From Streptococcus loxodontisalivarius (GTDB lineage Bacteria; Bacillota; Bacilli; Lactobacillales; Streptococcaceae), in the NCBI RefSeq assembly GCF_016908645.1, contig NZ_JAFBEH010000002.1, forward strand, positions 41,188 to 105,187: 64,000 bases of DNA. Reading direction: 5' to 3'. The translations under genes were made by a program, and so were the position numbers. The notes below the pieces were generated by a model. The model did no database searches and had not been told where the DNA came from. It saw only the letters and a program-made list of their open reading frames with translations. Shown piece by piece: positions 1 through 8,900 of this stretch (positions within the stretch are counted from its first letter, which is position 1; the number at the start of each line of letters is the position of its first letter).

Positions 1-1
1 T

Positions 2-106
2 AGCCGTACAAAATACCGAAAACTTTCCTGGAAACGAGCAGATAGCCTTACGATTTTAATCTTAATTCTTTTGGGAATTTGTCTATTTTTCCTTAAAACA
101 AGCTAA
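2..106 (+). CDS. ecfT: EcfT, energy-coupling factor transmembrane subunit (3' end only)
   Basis: Only the last 34 codons lie in the window, reading SRTKYRKLSWKRADS and then a single hydrophobic helix ending in FFLKTS. The basic (R/S)KYR..WK(W/R).D segment followed by a C-terminal membrane helix matches the end of streptococcal EcfT as I know it. EcfT is the membrane scaffold of group II ECF vitamin transporters, pairing with two ATPases and exchangeable S components. A strong terminator follows at once, so the gene ends its operon here. The assignment rests on a short tail and remains tentative. Confidence 0.6.
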   Translation, partial: SRTKYRKLSWKRADSLTILILILLGICLFFLKTS

Positions 107-134
107 AACGCCTCTTTTGGAGGCGTTTTCTTCA
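105..134 (+). terminator. Rho-independent terminator after ecfT
   Basis: A 10-bp stem (AAAACGCCTC / GAGGCGTTTT) with a 5-nt loop is followed by a pyrimidine-rich tail. It begins in the ecfT stop codon. Confidence 0.9.
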
Positions 135-151
135 TCTTTTGTCAATCACAT

Positions 152-168
152 TGTAACAATTTTAATAA
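152..168 (+). promoter_or_regulatory. possible WalR (VicR) site
   Basis: TGTAAC-N5-TAATAA resembles the WalR consensus TGTWAH-N5-TGTWAH in its first half only. A similar half-conserved site precedes the next cell-wall gene. WalRK controls secreted wall hydrolases in streptococci, so the context fits, but the second half is poor. Confidence 0.3.
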
Positions 169-242
169 AAGACCAAAGCTGAGGTAACAATAAGGGGGTA
201 AGATATAAACCATATCAAAAAGCAATAAGGAGCGTATTCAAT

Positions 243-824
243 ATGCAAATCAAATCAATTTTAGAAAATAAATCAAAAACAATGAAAGCAGGTCTTTTGA
301 CTCTAGCAGCTGCAGCAAGCTTTATCTTGCCAGCAGCAGTAAATGCTGATTCATATACTGTTCAGTCAGGTGACACACTTTCAGCAATCGCAGCATCACA
401 CAATACTAGTGTTTCAGCTATTGCAAGTGAAAACAATATTTCAGATGTTAACACTTTGTCTGTTGGACAAGTCTTGTCAATCAATGGTTCAACTGATTCA
501 ACAGCCACTACAACAAGTACAACAGACTCAACATCTACTACAACGACATCAGGTGATACAGTATCTGTAACAACAGGTTCGTATACATCAACTTTGAGCG
601 CAGCAGATTACGCTGCTAAGGAAGAAATCGCACAACGTGAATCATCAGGTAGCTACACTGCCACAAATGGACAATACTATGGTCGTTACCAATTGTCATT
701 GTCATACTTGAACGGTGACACATCAGCTGAAAACCAAGAACGTACAGCAGATGCTTATGTAGCAAGTCGTTACGGTTCATGGTCAGCAGCTCTTGCCTTC
801 TGGAATGCTAACAACTGGTATTAA
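243..824 (+). CDS. secreted LysM protein with C-terminal lysozyme-like domain
   Basis: 193 residues. A signal peptide (about 1-35, ending PAAVNA) is followed by one LysM peptidoglycan-binding domain (about 37-80, SYTVQSGDTLSAIA), a Thr/Ser-rich linker (about 82-115) and a C-terminal transglycosylase-like domain with QRESSGSY, YGRYQLS and a final FWNANNWY. Glu in RESSG is the likely catalytic acid. It is probably a secreted wall-remodelling enzyme or wall-binding protein. An AAGGAG ribosome site at 227-232 supports the ATG. The next gene carries a related catalytic module without LysM, so the two look like a functional pair. Enzymatic activity is inferred, not shown. Confidence 0.85.
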   Translation: MQIKSILENKSKTMKAGLLTLAAAASFILPAAVNADSYTVQSGDTLSAIAASHNTSVSAIASENNISDVNTLSVGQVLSINGSTDSTATTTSTTDSTSTTTTSGDTVSVTTGSYTSTLSAADYAAKEEIAQRESSGSYTATNGQYYGRYQLSLSYLNGDTSAENQERTADAYVASRYGSWSAALAFWNANNWY

Positions 825-871
825 GAAGCATCTGTGGATAAATCTTTAAAAATTATCATATTTGAAAAAAC

Positions 872-906
872 AAAAAGGGTTGAGTGTGTATAACTCCCCT
901 TTTTTG
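872..906 (+). terminator. terminator after LysM gene
   Basis: AAAAAGGG...ACTCCCCTTTTTT forms an imperfect stem with a small bulge, followed by T residues. Confidence 0.7.
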
Positions 907-934
907 CTTGATTTCAATGAATTCACAAAACCTT

Positions 935-951
935 TGTAATATTTGTCATAT
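935..951 (+). promoter_or_regulatory. possible WalR (VicR) site
   Basis: TGTAAT-N5-TCATAT, about 70 bp before the next wall protein. The first half-site is good and the second weak, as at 152-168. Confidence 0.3.
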
Positions 952-1019
952 ATTCTCAATCAAGAAGTAATAAGAATTCGTTAAGATAAGTTGAAATATG
1001 AAATTGAGAGTGGTTAATT

Positions 1020-1703
1020 ATGACTTATAGTAGAACAAACAAATTAAAGCGTCAGAAGAGAACAAAGCTAACCTTATTAGCTTTACCATTATTAGGATTA
1101 ACAGCCTTCCTAACAGGAATGGCTGCAACGAATACTGATAATCTAGCAGATCAAACATCAAATACTGAATTTACAAAACTCACAAAAGCTAATGCTGAAG
1201 AAGTTACAGAGTTGACTTCAGAAACTAGTCTTCAAGCGTCAACGGAGACTAGTCAAGTAACTGAAGCGCCAGCTATTCAGGAAGAGGTTTCTGAAGCTAC
1301 TACTATCGAAGAGCAAGTTTATGAAACAACTCAGGAGACAGTTGCTGCAACAGAAGAAACCTATACTGCCTACACAGAGTCTTCAGTAGCTCAAGCCGGC
1401 GCTCAAACGAGTCAGCAGGCTACAAGTTCAAGCTCAGCAACACTTGCAAACGGGAACACTGCTGGAGCTACAGGATCTTATGCGGCAGCACAAATGGCGG
1501 CGGCAACAGGTGTTTCTCAATCAACATGGGAATATATTATTGCGCGTGAGTCAAATGGGGACTCTTCAGCAACTAATGGTTCAGGGGCATCAGGTCTCTT
1601 CCAAACAATGCCAGGTTGGGGATCTACAGCGACAGTTGATGATCAAATTCAATCAGCTATCAATGCTTACAATGCTCAAGGTCTTTCGGCTTGGGGTTAC
1701 TAA
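1020..1703 (+). CDS. secreted SLT/IsaA-like wall protein
   Basis: 227 residues: a basic N-terminus and hydrophobic signal segment (about 10-36), a long Glu/Thr/Ser-rich low-complexity region (about 40-145), and a C-terminal SLT-like domain (about 155-227) with [24 protein letters not shown] and a final [12 protein letters not shown]. Similar domains occur in IsaA/SceD-type lytic transglycosylases; the Glu in ARESNG would be catalytic. The acidic linker probably spans the wall. The ribosome site (GAGAGTGG) is modest. The gene is monocistronic, with its own terminator, and is probably co-regulated with the LysM gene upstream. Confidence 0.8.
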   Translation: MTYSRTNKLKRQKRTKLTLLALPLLGLTAFLTGMAATNTDNLADQTSNTEFTKLTKANAEEVTELTSETSLQASTETSQVTEAPAIQEEVSEATTIEEQVYETTQETVAATEETYTAYTESSVAQAGAQTSQQATSSSSATLANGNTAGATGSYAAAQMAAATGVSQSTWEYIIARESNGDSSATNGSGASGLFQTMPGWGSTATVDDQIQSAINAYNAQGLSAWGY

Positions 1704-1705
1704 TC

Positions 1706-1746
1706 AAAAAAGAACAAGTTGGGATAGTCCCTAACTTGTTCTTTTT
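1706..1746. terminator. bidirectional terminator between convergent genes
   Basis: AAAAGAACAAGTTGGGA pairs with TCCC(T)AACTTGTTCTTTT, one bulged T, with A/T tracts on both sides. It serves the SLT-like gene and the reverse-strand HAD gene. Confidence 0.9.
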
Positions 1747-1795
1747 ATATTCTGATTTATGAAATTCAGTAATTGATAAGATATTAATTCTATGA

Positions 1796-2425
1796 CTATT
1801 GAATTCTTACCTGCTTGATATCTTGAGGCTTATCAATCCAGAAATCTGGCTTAGCCTGATTTAGTTCGTCATAATTACCAAATCCCCAAGTTGCAGCAAC
1901 TGTCTTAATCTTGTTTTCTTGACCTCCTATGATATCAAAAGACGTATCTCCAACAATAAACGAGTCACTAGACTCTAACTGATAATTCTCTAGACAAGCA
2001 GCAATAACATCCGCTTTTGAAAAACGATCAGGCAGGGCGCCGTAAATCGCTGTAAAGAAGTTGTCAATCTTAAGAATTTTCAGCATAAGCCTTGCCATAG
2101 GTTCGTTTTTGCTTGTTGTAACAAAGAGTCTACTACCATATTGAGATAGTTCTTGTAAAGATTCTTTGACACCATCGTAAAGCGAAACCTGGTAAACACC
2201 TTTAGTATTATAATACTCTCTAAAGGTAAGAATGGCTGACTCTATATCTTCTTTTGATTGGAAGTAGTTTGCGAAAGTTGTTTCTAGGGGTGGACCTATA
2301 AAACGGCGTAGTTGCTCATCATTCGGCTCTTCGAGACCAAGCTTTTTAAAGCAATAACGAAAAGCTGAAGTAATACCTGAACTTGAATCAACCAAAGTTC
2401 CATCTAAATCAAAGAGAATATTCAT
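1796..2425 (-). CDS. HAD-family hydrolase, phosphoglycolate phosphatase-like
   Basis: 209 residues. HAD motif I is DLDGTLVDSS (residues 6-15, with the nucleophile and acid Asp), motif II lies around FVTTSKNEPM, and motif IV is GDTSFDIIGG; the intervening helical cap is the Gph/PpaX subtype-I kind. The family hydrolyses small phosphate monoesters in the cytoplasm; the substrate cannot be read from the sequence. AAAGGAGG lies 5 nt before the ATG. A nested palindrome lies upstream at 2448-2478. The gene converges on the SLT-like gene. Confidence 0.85.
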   Translation of the reverse strand: MNILFDLDGTLVDSSSGITSAFRYCFKKLGLEEPNDEQLRRFIGPPLETTFANYFQSKEDIESAILTFREYYNTKGVYQVSLYDGVKESLQELSQYGSRLFVTTSKNEPMARLMLKILKIDNFFTAIYGALPDRFSKADVIAACLENYQLESSDSFIVGDTSFDIIGGQENKIKTVAATWGFGNYDELNQAKPDFWIDKPQDIKQVRIQ

Positions 2426-2447
2426 GCGACCTCCTTTGCAAACAACC

Positions 2448-2478
2448 TTGTCAATGTAGTTTACATATTAGTTGACAA
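2448..2478. repeat. nested palindrome upstream of the HAD gene
   Basis: An outer TTGTCAA/TTGACAA inverted repeat encloses a perfect ATGTA-GTT-TACAT hairpin. It lies about 25-55 bp upstream of the reverse-strand HAD start and could be an operator or a leader hairpin. Confidence 0.4.
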
Positions 2479-2601
2479 GATAATGAAAAACCTTTATTAG
2501 CAACATGGTATGCTAATACTATGTTATATCTAGTTAATCATATTTTAAACTTTTAGTCAAAGAGATGTTGTAGTATCAAAGTTAGCAGTCTATATCTCTT
2601 A

Positions 2602-2610
2602 TGTTATAAT
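2602..2610 (+). promoter_or_regulatory. extended -10 promoter of the GT-C-like gene
   Basis: TGTTATAAT lies about 25 bp before the ATG. The -35 match (TTAGCA, 2582-2587) is weak, as usual with an extended -10. Confidence 0.6.
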
Positions 2611-2634
2611 AGAAGAAGATAGAAAGGAAGGCAC

Positions 2635-4332
2635 ATGAAAAAAATACTAAGAACCTTAAGAGGTCACTATGTTTTACCTTCTATAATAATCTTTAGCTTT
2701 CTTCTCATCCTACCCCAGCTTTTGACTGGAGATGTTTTGATGGGATCAGATTCTATTTTTCATTATAATCGATTTTATGATGCTGCTATGCAAATTAAGG
2801 AAGGAAATTTTTCCTACTTCATCAGTATTTATGGTTTCCAGCAATCAGCTAGGATAGTCAATGCCATCTATGGACCTTTATTTGCTTATTTTCAAGGACT
2901 CTTAATTCTGCTTAGTGGCAATTGGTTTCGCTATCAACTCCTGTCACGTTTTTTGATTGGAGTCATCGGTGGTTCTTCTATTTATGCCCTTTTGAGACAA
3001 GCAAAGGTTAAAAAGTTCACCTCCTTGACACTTGGTCTCTTTTATATGACAACCTTTGCTATTCAGTATTGGACTATGCGCCAAGGTTTTTCAAGCTGGG
3101 GCGCAGCCATTCTTCCTTTCTGCTTTATTCCAGCTATTCGCTTTACTTTTTATAAGAAGGTCGAGCCGATTCGGTTAGCGGTTTCGGTTGCCTTGATTTT
3201 TCAGGTACATCTGTTAAGCGCTATGTTGCTTATTATGATGTATGTTCCTTTCTTCCTCTATGGTTTTATCAAGTCCAGTGATAGATGGCTTTTGATTCGA
3301 AAAGGTTTATGGTCAGTCTTTCTTTTTGCGATTTTGACAGCAAATGTTTGGGCAGTGCTAATCTATCTGAGATTACAGAATAAACTGCTGGATCCTTTTA
3401 TCAATGAGACTATTGGTGTCAATGGTGTTGATGGCAATTCGTCCTATTGGCTCTTTACACCAGTATCTCTAGTTATTCTTTTGCTGGCTCAGTTGATTTA
3501 TGTAGCGATACGTTTTAGAACGATGGCTAATTGGAAGAGGGTACTGCATCTGATTTACTTTTTCTTTATCTACCTGTCAACCAGCTTTTTCCCTTGGCAG
3601 TGGCTAGTCGATAATGGTAATTCCTTTGCTCAACTGATCCAGTTTCCATTTCGCTTTTTTGTTCCAGCAACGATCCTCTTATTGGTGATAACAGGTCTAA
3701 CTGTCAACCGCTTTGTCAAGTGGCGACAAGTAACAACTTGGGTCTTACTTTGCTTTGCTTTTGTTGGCTTAGGACAGAATATCTTAACGACTGTTCAGCG
3801 AGCTAATAAGGCTGAGCAGGAGCAGTATGTCCTACAAAAAAGTAGACACGTTTATCTCAATGGGACTTATGACGAAATCAAGGAAAGCTTAACCTCTTCA
3901 AATATGAAGACCTTTCTAGAATTGATTGTCAAAACAACTCCTGACTATGTCCCAATTTATGGTATTCGAGGAACACAGAATACTTATGATTTGTACTATA
4001 ATCGAATTGTTCTTAACAATGATAAGGTTGACAAAACTGTCAAGGGCAATCAATTGATTCTAACTTGGACTGCTAGTCAGGGGCAGGAAATTGAACTGCC
4101 AATTGTTAAGTATAGGAATACTCAGCTTGAATTAAACGGACAAGAATTGACAGCAGCTGACTATGATCTATCAGTTATCGGAACACCGACTGTCACTTCC
4201 AAAGAAGGAAAAAATCAGTTGATTGTAAGCTTTGAAGTTCCTCTGTGGTTATCAGGCTTGGTTATCATGTCCTTATTAGCATGGATCTTCTTGTCTTTAC
4301 AACAGATTTACATAAGAACAAGGTTTGCGTGA
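2635..4332 (+). CDS. polytopic membrane protein, GT-C glycosyltransferase-like
   Basis: 565 residues with about 10-12 predicted membrane helices up to residue 375, then an extracellular beta-rich domain (about 390-540) and a final helix. The first outside loop carries acidic residues right after helix 1 (GDVLMGSDSIFHYNRF), as in GT-C enzymes that use lipid-linked sugars. It could glycosylate a wall polymer or protein, but no substrate is evident. AAAGGAAGG precedes the ATG. The gene stands alone, between a reverse gene and the mnmA promoter. A similar-looking protein occurs at 55337. Function is inferred from topology only. Confidence 0.65.
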   Translation: MKKILRTLRGHYVLPSIIIFSFLLILPQLLTGDVLMGSDSIFHYNRFYDAAMQIKEGNFSYFISIYGFQQSARIVNAIYGPLFAYFQGLLILLSGNWFRYQLLSRFLIGVIGGSSIYALLRQAKVKKFTSLTLGLFYMTTFAIQYWTMRQGFSSWGAAILPFCFIPAIRFTFYKKVEPIRLAVSVALIFQVHLLSAMLLIMMYVPFFLYGFIKSSDRWLLIRKGLWSVFLFAILTANVWAVLIYLRLQNKLLDPFINETIGVNGVDGNSSYWLFTPVSLVILLLAQLIYVAIRFRTMANWKRVLHLIYFFFIYLSTSFFPWQWLVDNGNSFAQLIQFPFRFFVPATILLLVITGLTVNRFVKWRQVTTWVLLCFAFVGLGQNILTTVQRANKAEQEQYVLQKSRHVYLNGTYDEIKESLTSSNMKTFLELIVKTTPDYVPIYGIRGTQNTYDLYYNRIVLNNDKVDKTVKGNQLILTWTASQGQEIELPIVKYRNTQLELNGQELTAADYDLSVIGTPTVTSKEGKNQLIVSFEVPLWLSGLVIMSLLAWIFLSLQQIYIRTRFA

Positions 4333-4347
4333 AAGCGCAAGCCTTTT
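4320..4347 (+). terminator. terminator overlapping the end of the GT-C-like gene
   Basis: AAGGTTTGCG and CGCAAGCCTTTT pair with one G-U; the stop codon TGA sits in the loop, so the left arm is coding sequence. Confidence 0.8.
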
Positions 4348-4373
4348 GCATTCCAGCTGAATCGTGTTATAAT
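4346..4373 (+). promoter_or_regulatory. mnmA promoter
   Basis: TTGCAT (4346-4351), a 16-bp spacer and TGT-TATAAT (4365-4373). The initiation point leaves a leader of about 100 nt. Confidence 0.8.
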
Positions 4374-4380
4374 AGACCTT

Positions 4381-5597
<1,217 letters not shown>

Positions 5598-5600
5598 AAA

Positions 5601-5680
5601 TGGTGGATTGAATAAAGGCTAGGATAGAATACAAGTCGCTTTGATGAGCATAGGTTCTATTCCTTTGTCAAACTACTATA
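5601..5680. mobile_element. degenerate MITE-like repeat (short copy)
   Basis: GTGGATTGAATAAAGG opens this segment and CCTTTGTCAAACTACTATA closes it. Ends and internal AAGTCGCTT(T/C)GATGA match the element at 60831-60937, with an internal deletion of about 25 bp and mismatches in the right end. Confidence 0.65.
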
Positions 5681-5696
5681 CTAAGTGAGGGTGGAC

Positions 5697-6317
5697 ATGG
5701 TATCTCAATTTCTTTACGCATTTATGGCCTTTTTTGCCATTATGAATCCAATTTCTAATTTGCCTGCTTATATGGCATTGGTAGCAGACGATAGTCAAAA
5801 AATCTCTCAAAAGATTGCCTTTAGGAGTCTCTTGATTGCTTTCATTATCGTTGTCATTTTTGTCTTTTCAGGTGAGCTGATTTTTAAGGTTTTCGGTATT
5901 ACCATTGAATCTTTCCGAGTAGCAGGTGGGATTCTGGTAGCGATTATTGGCTATCATATGATTAATGGCAATCATTCACCTAGTGCTAAGGGAATGCCTG
6001 CAAATGATGCCAATGCTGATCCTCTGTCTGTTGCTATTTCTCCTTTGGCAATGCCTCTCTTTGCTGGACCAGGAACCATTACAACGGCTCTTAGTCTTGC
6101 TCACGGCGGATTGAAAAATCAGCTCATTACAGTCCTATCTTTTGCAAGTCTAGCTATCATTACTTATCTACTGTTAAGAAATGCCAAGGAAATCTCTAAA
6201 CTCTTAGGAGATAACTTGATGAAAATCATAACAAAAATGATGGGACTCATCCTCTTTACCATTGGAGTTCAAATGGTTATTTCTAGTGTGCAAACCTTAT
6301 TTGGTTTACATAGTTGA
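5697..6317 (+). CDS. MarC/UPF0056 family membrane protein
   Basis: 206 residues from this ATG; an in-frame GTG at 5685 would add four, but GTGAGGGTGG then serves as the ribosome site, so I prefer 5697. Six hydrophobic helices and the family motifs AIMNPISNLPAY (helix 1) and FAGPGTITT are visible. MarC proteins are inner-membrane proteins of unknown function; the early link to multiple antibiotic resistance was not upheld. The MITE-like repeat fills the gap to mnmA. Confidence 0.9.
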   Translation: MVSQFLYAFMAFFAIMNPISNLPAYMALVADDSQKISQKIAFRSLLIAFIIVVIFVFSGELIFKVFGITIESFRVAGGILVAIIGYHMINGNHSPSAKGMPANDANADPLSVAISPLAMPLFAGPGTITTALSLAHGGLKNQLITVLSFASLAIITYLLLRNAKEISKLLGDNLMKIITKMMGLILFTIGVQMVISSVQTLFGLHS

Positions 6318-6329
6318 TAAGGACATTTA

Positions 6330-6357
6330 TTGACAAGAACCCCTATTTTGATATAAT
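6330..6357 (+). promoter_or_regulatory. promoter of nudix-mnmG
   Basis: Consensus TTGACA (6330-6335), 16-bp spacer and TATAAT (6352-6357). Confidence 0.85.
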
Positions 6358-6371
6358 AGAGGCACAATTAA

Positions 6372-6441
6372 CATGATGGTCAAAGCTCATGGGAATTGTA
6401 GGTTTTTTGACCTGCAATTTTCGAGAGTTTTGGCTCTTTTT
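6372..6441 (+). promoter_or_regulatory. hairpin-rich leader, attenuator candidate
   Basis: CATGA/TCATG (6372-6391), then a 9-bp stem AATTGTAGG/CCTGCAATT (6394-6419, one G-U) followed by Ts, then a weak AGAG/CTCT stem (6424-6437) followed by Ts. Two terminator-like hairpins between promoter and gene suggest premature termination control or a small RNA. Confidence 0.45.
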
Positions 6442-6459
6442 GTGTAGAAAGAGGCTGGC

Positions 6460-6912
6460 ATGGATTTTCGAACAAAGGTTGACAATCAAGTTTACGGTGT
6501 TAGAGCGACAGCTTTGCTTGTCAAAGAAGGTACGATATTATTGGTAAAGCAAGGTAACCAGTATAAAACGATTGGTGGTGCTGTTAAAGTCAGTGAGACG
6601 TCTGAGGAAGCTGTTGTCAGAGAGGTCAAGGAAGAACTTGGCATAAGTGTCAAGGTGACAGATTTGGCATTCGTGGTTGAAAATCGCTTTACTGCTAATG
6701 GCTTGAATTTTCATAACATTGAATTTCACTACCTTGTGGAGCCATTGGGGGAGGTTCCTATGAAAATGGTGGAAGCAAATTGTTCCTATCCTTGCGAATG
6801 GATTGCTTTTGATCAACTTGTTAATATAGACATCAGACCCTCTTTTTTAAAAACAGAGTTACCAAACTGGTCTGGACAGATTAGACACATAATAAATAGA
6901 AATGAGAACTAA
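6460..6912 (+). CDS. Nudix hydrolase
   Basis: 150 residues with a complete Nudix box, G-x5-E-x7-REVKEELGI, at about 39-61. The family cleaves nucleoside diphosphates linked to another moiety with Mg2+ bound by the REXXEE glutamates; the substrate here is not evident. The ribosome site AGAGG is 6 nt before the ATG. Its 3' end adjoins or slightly overlaps mnmG, so the two share the promoter at 6330 and are likely coupled. Confidence 0.9.
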   Translation: MDFRTKVDNQVYGVRATALLVKEGTILLVKQGNQYKTIGGAVKVSETSEEAVVREVKEELGISVKVTDLAFVVENRFTANGLNFHNIEFHYLVEPLGEVPMKMVEANCSYPCEWIAFDQLVNIDIRPSFLKTELPNWSGQIRHIINRNEN

Positions 6913-6913
6913 A

Positions 6914-8812
6914 ATGACACATGATTTTACAGAAAGCTATGACGTTATTGTCATTGGTGCAGGGCATGCTGGTGTGGAGGCTAGCTTAGCTGCTAGTCGC
7001 ATGGGGTGTAAAACCCTGCTTGCGACGATTAACCTAGATATGTTGGCCTTTATGCCATGTAATCCGTCAATCGGTGGTTCTGCCAAAGGGATTGTTGTCC
7101 GTGAAATTGATGCCCTAGGTGGTCAAATGGGACGTAACATTGACAAGACCTATATCCAAATGAAAATGCTCAATACTGGTAAAGGACCTGCCGTACGTGC
7201 TCTTCGTGCTCAAGCAGATAAGGCACTTTATTCGCAGGAAATGAAAAAGACAGTTGAAAAGCAGGAAAATCTGACTCTACGTCAAACCATGATTGATGAT
7301 ATTTTGGTTGAAGATGGTCAGGTAGTCGGCGTTCTGACGGCGACTGGTCAAAAATATGCAGCCAAGGCAGTTGTAGTCACAACAGGTACAGCTCTACGTG
7401 GCGAAATCATTCTTGGGGATCTCAAATACTCATCAGGTCCAAATAATAGCCTAGCGTCAGTGACCTTGGCAGACAATCTCAAAAAACTAGGTCTTGAGAT
7501 TGGTCGTTTCAAGACGGGTACACCTCCTCGTGTCAAGGCCTCGAGCATTGATTATTCAGTGACGGAAATTCAACCTGGTGATGAGAAGCCAAATCATTTC
7601 TCATTCTTGTCAAAAGATGAAGATTACCTGCAAGATCAGGTACCGTGTTGGTTGACTTATACTAATCAAAGCAGCCACGATATTATCAATAAAAACCTGC
7701 ATAGAGCACCAATGTTCTCCGGTATTGTTAAAGGTGTGGGGCCCCGCTATTGTCCATCAATCGAAGATAAAATCGTTCGTTTTGCGGATAAAGAGCGCCA
7801 CCAACTTTTCCTAGAGCCAGAAGGGCGTGACACAGAAGAAGTCTATGTTCAGGGCTTGTCGACTAGTCTTCCAGAGGATGTGCAAAAGGACCTTTTACAC
7901 TCTATCAAGGGGCTTGAAAAGGCTGAGATGATGCGTACAGGTTATGCTATTGAGTACGATATTGTTTTGCCACACCAGTTGCGTGCAACGCTTGAAACCA
8001 AACTGATTTCGGGACTTTTCACAGCTGGTCAAACTAACGGGACTTCAGGTTATGAGGAGGCTGCTGGTCAAGGACTTGTGGCTGGTATCAATGCTGCGCT
8101 CAAGGTGCAAGGTAAACCTGAGTTGATTTTGAAACGTAGCGATGCTTATATCGGTGTTATGATTGATGACTTGGTAACCAAGGGAACTTTGGAACCTTAT
8201 CGTCTCTTGACATCACGTGCTGAGTACCGCCTCATTCTTCGTCATGATAATGCTGATATGCGTTTGACTGCTATTGGTCGTGGAGTTGGTCTGGTCGATG
8301 ATGAGCGTTGGGATCATTTCCAAATCAAGAAAAATCAATTTGATAATGAATTGAAACGTTTGGACAGTCTGAAATTGAAACCAATCAAAGAAACCAACGA
8401 AAAAATTCAAGCTCTAGGTTTCAAACCACTGACAGATGCCATGACAGCTAAAGAATTCATGCGTCGTCCTGAAATCAATTATGATGCAGCCGTTGCCTTT
8501 GTAGGTCCTGCGGCTGAGGATTTGGATGCTAAATTGATTGAGCTTCTTGAAACGGAAATCAAGTATGAAGGCTATATCAATAAGGCTCAGGATCAAGTTG
8601 CAAAAATGAAACGAATGGAGGAAAAACGTATTCCTGCTAATATTGATTGGGATGCCATCGATTCTATCGCAACAGAAGCTCGTCAGAAATTCAAAAAAAT
8701 CAATCCTGAAACCATTGGACAAGCCAGTCGTATTTCAGGTGTTAACCCAGCCGATATTTCGATCCTTATGGTTTATTTGGAAGGAAATAATAAGGCGCGT
8801 CGCAAGCCTTAA
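6914..8812 (+). CDS. mnmG: tRNA U34 carboxymethylaminomethyl-modifying enzyme MnmG
   Basis: 632 residues from this ATG ([11 protein letters not shown]); an ATG at 6902 inside the nudix gene would add four. The FAD-binding [11 protein letters not shown] motif starts near residue 14; the conserved NPSIGG, the long FAD/NADH domain and the C-terminal helical MnmE-binding domain are all present. With MnmE it installs the 5-substituent of wobble uridine using methylene-THF and FAD. Neither start has a strong ribosome site, which is compatible with coupling to the nudix gene. Confidence 0.96.
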   Translation: MTHDFTESYDVIVIGAGHAGVEASLAASRMGCKTLLATINLDMLAFMPCNPSIGGSAKGIVVREIDALGGQMGRNIDKTYIQMKMLNTGKGPAVRALRAQADKALYSQEMKKTVEKQENLTLRQTMIDDILVEDGQVVGVLTATGQKYAAKAVVVTTGTALRGEIILGDLKYSSGPNNSLASVTLADNLKKLGLEIGRFKTGTPPRVKASSIDYSVTEIQPGDEKPNHFSFLSKDEDYLQDQVPCWLTYTNQSSHDIINKNLHRAPMFSGIVKGVGPRYCPSIEDKIVRFADKERHQLFLEPEGRDTEEVYVQGLSTSLPEDVQKDLLHSIKGLEKAEMMRTGYAIEYDIVLPHQLRATLETKLISGLFTAGQTNGTSGYEEAAGQGLVAGINAALKVQGKPELILKRSDAYIGVMIDDLVTKGTLEPYRLLTSRAEYRLILRHDNADMRLTAIGRGVGLVDDERWDHFQIKKNQFDNELKRLDSLKLKPIKETNEKIQALGFKPLTDAMTAKEFMRRPEINYDAAVAFVGPAAEDLDAKLIELLETEIKYEGYINKAQDQVAKMKRMEEKRIPANIDWDAIDSIATEARQKFKKINPETIGQASRISGVNPADISILMVYLEGNNKARRKP

Positions 8813-8872
8813 GCTCGTAACCAAAATGTAACTTGGAGTCAGCTGTGAATGCTACTTTTTAAGCCTTATTTA

Positions 8873-8881
8873 TGGTATAAT
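8873..8881 (+). promoter_or_regulatory. gdpP promoter (extended -10)
   Basis: TGGTATAAT lies about 20 bp before the start of gdpP; no good -35 is seen. Confidence 0.65.
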
Positions 8882-8900
8882 ATACGGGTTTAAGAGGTTA

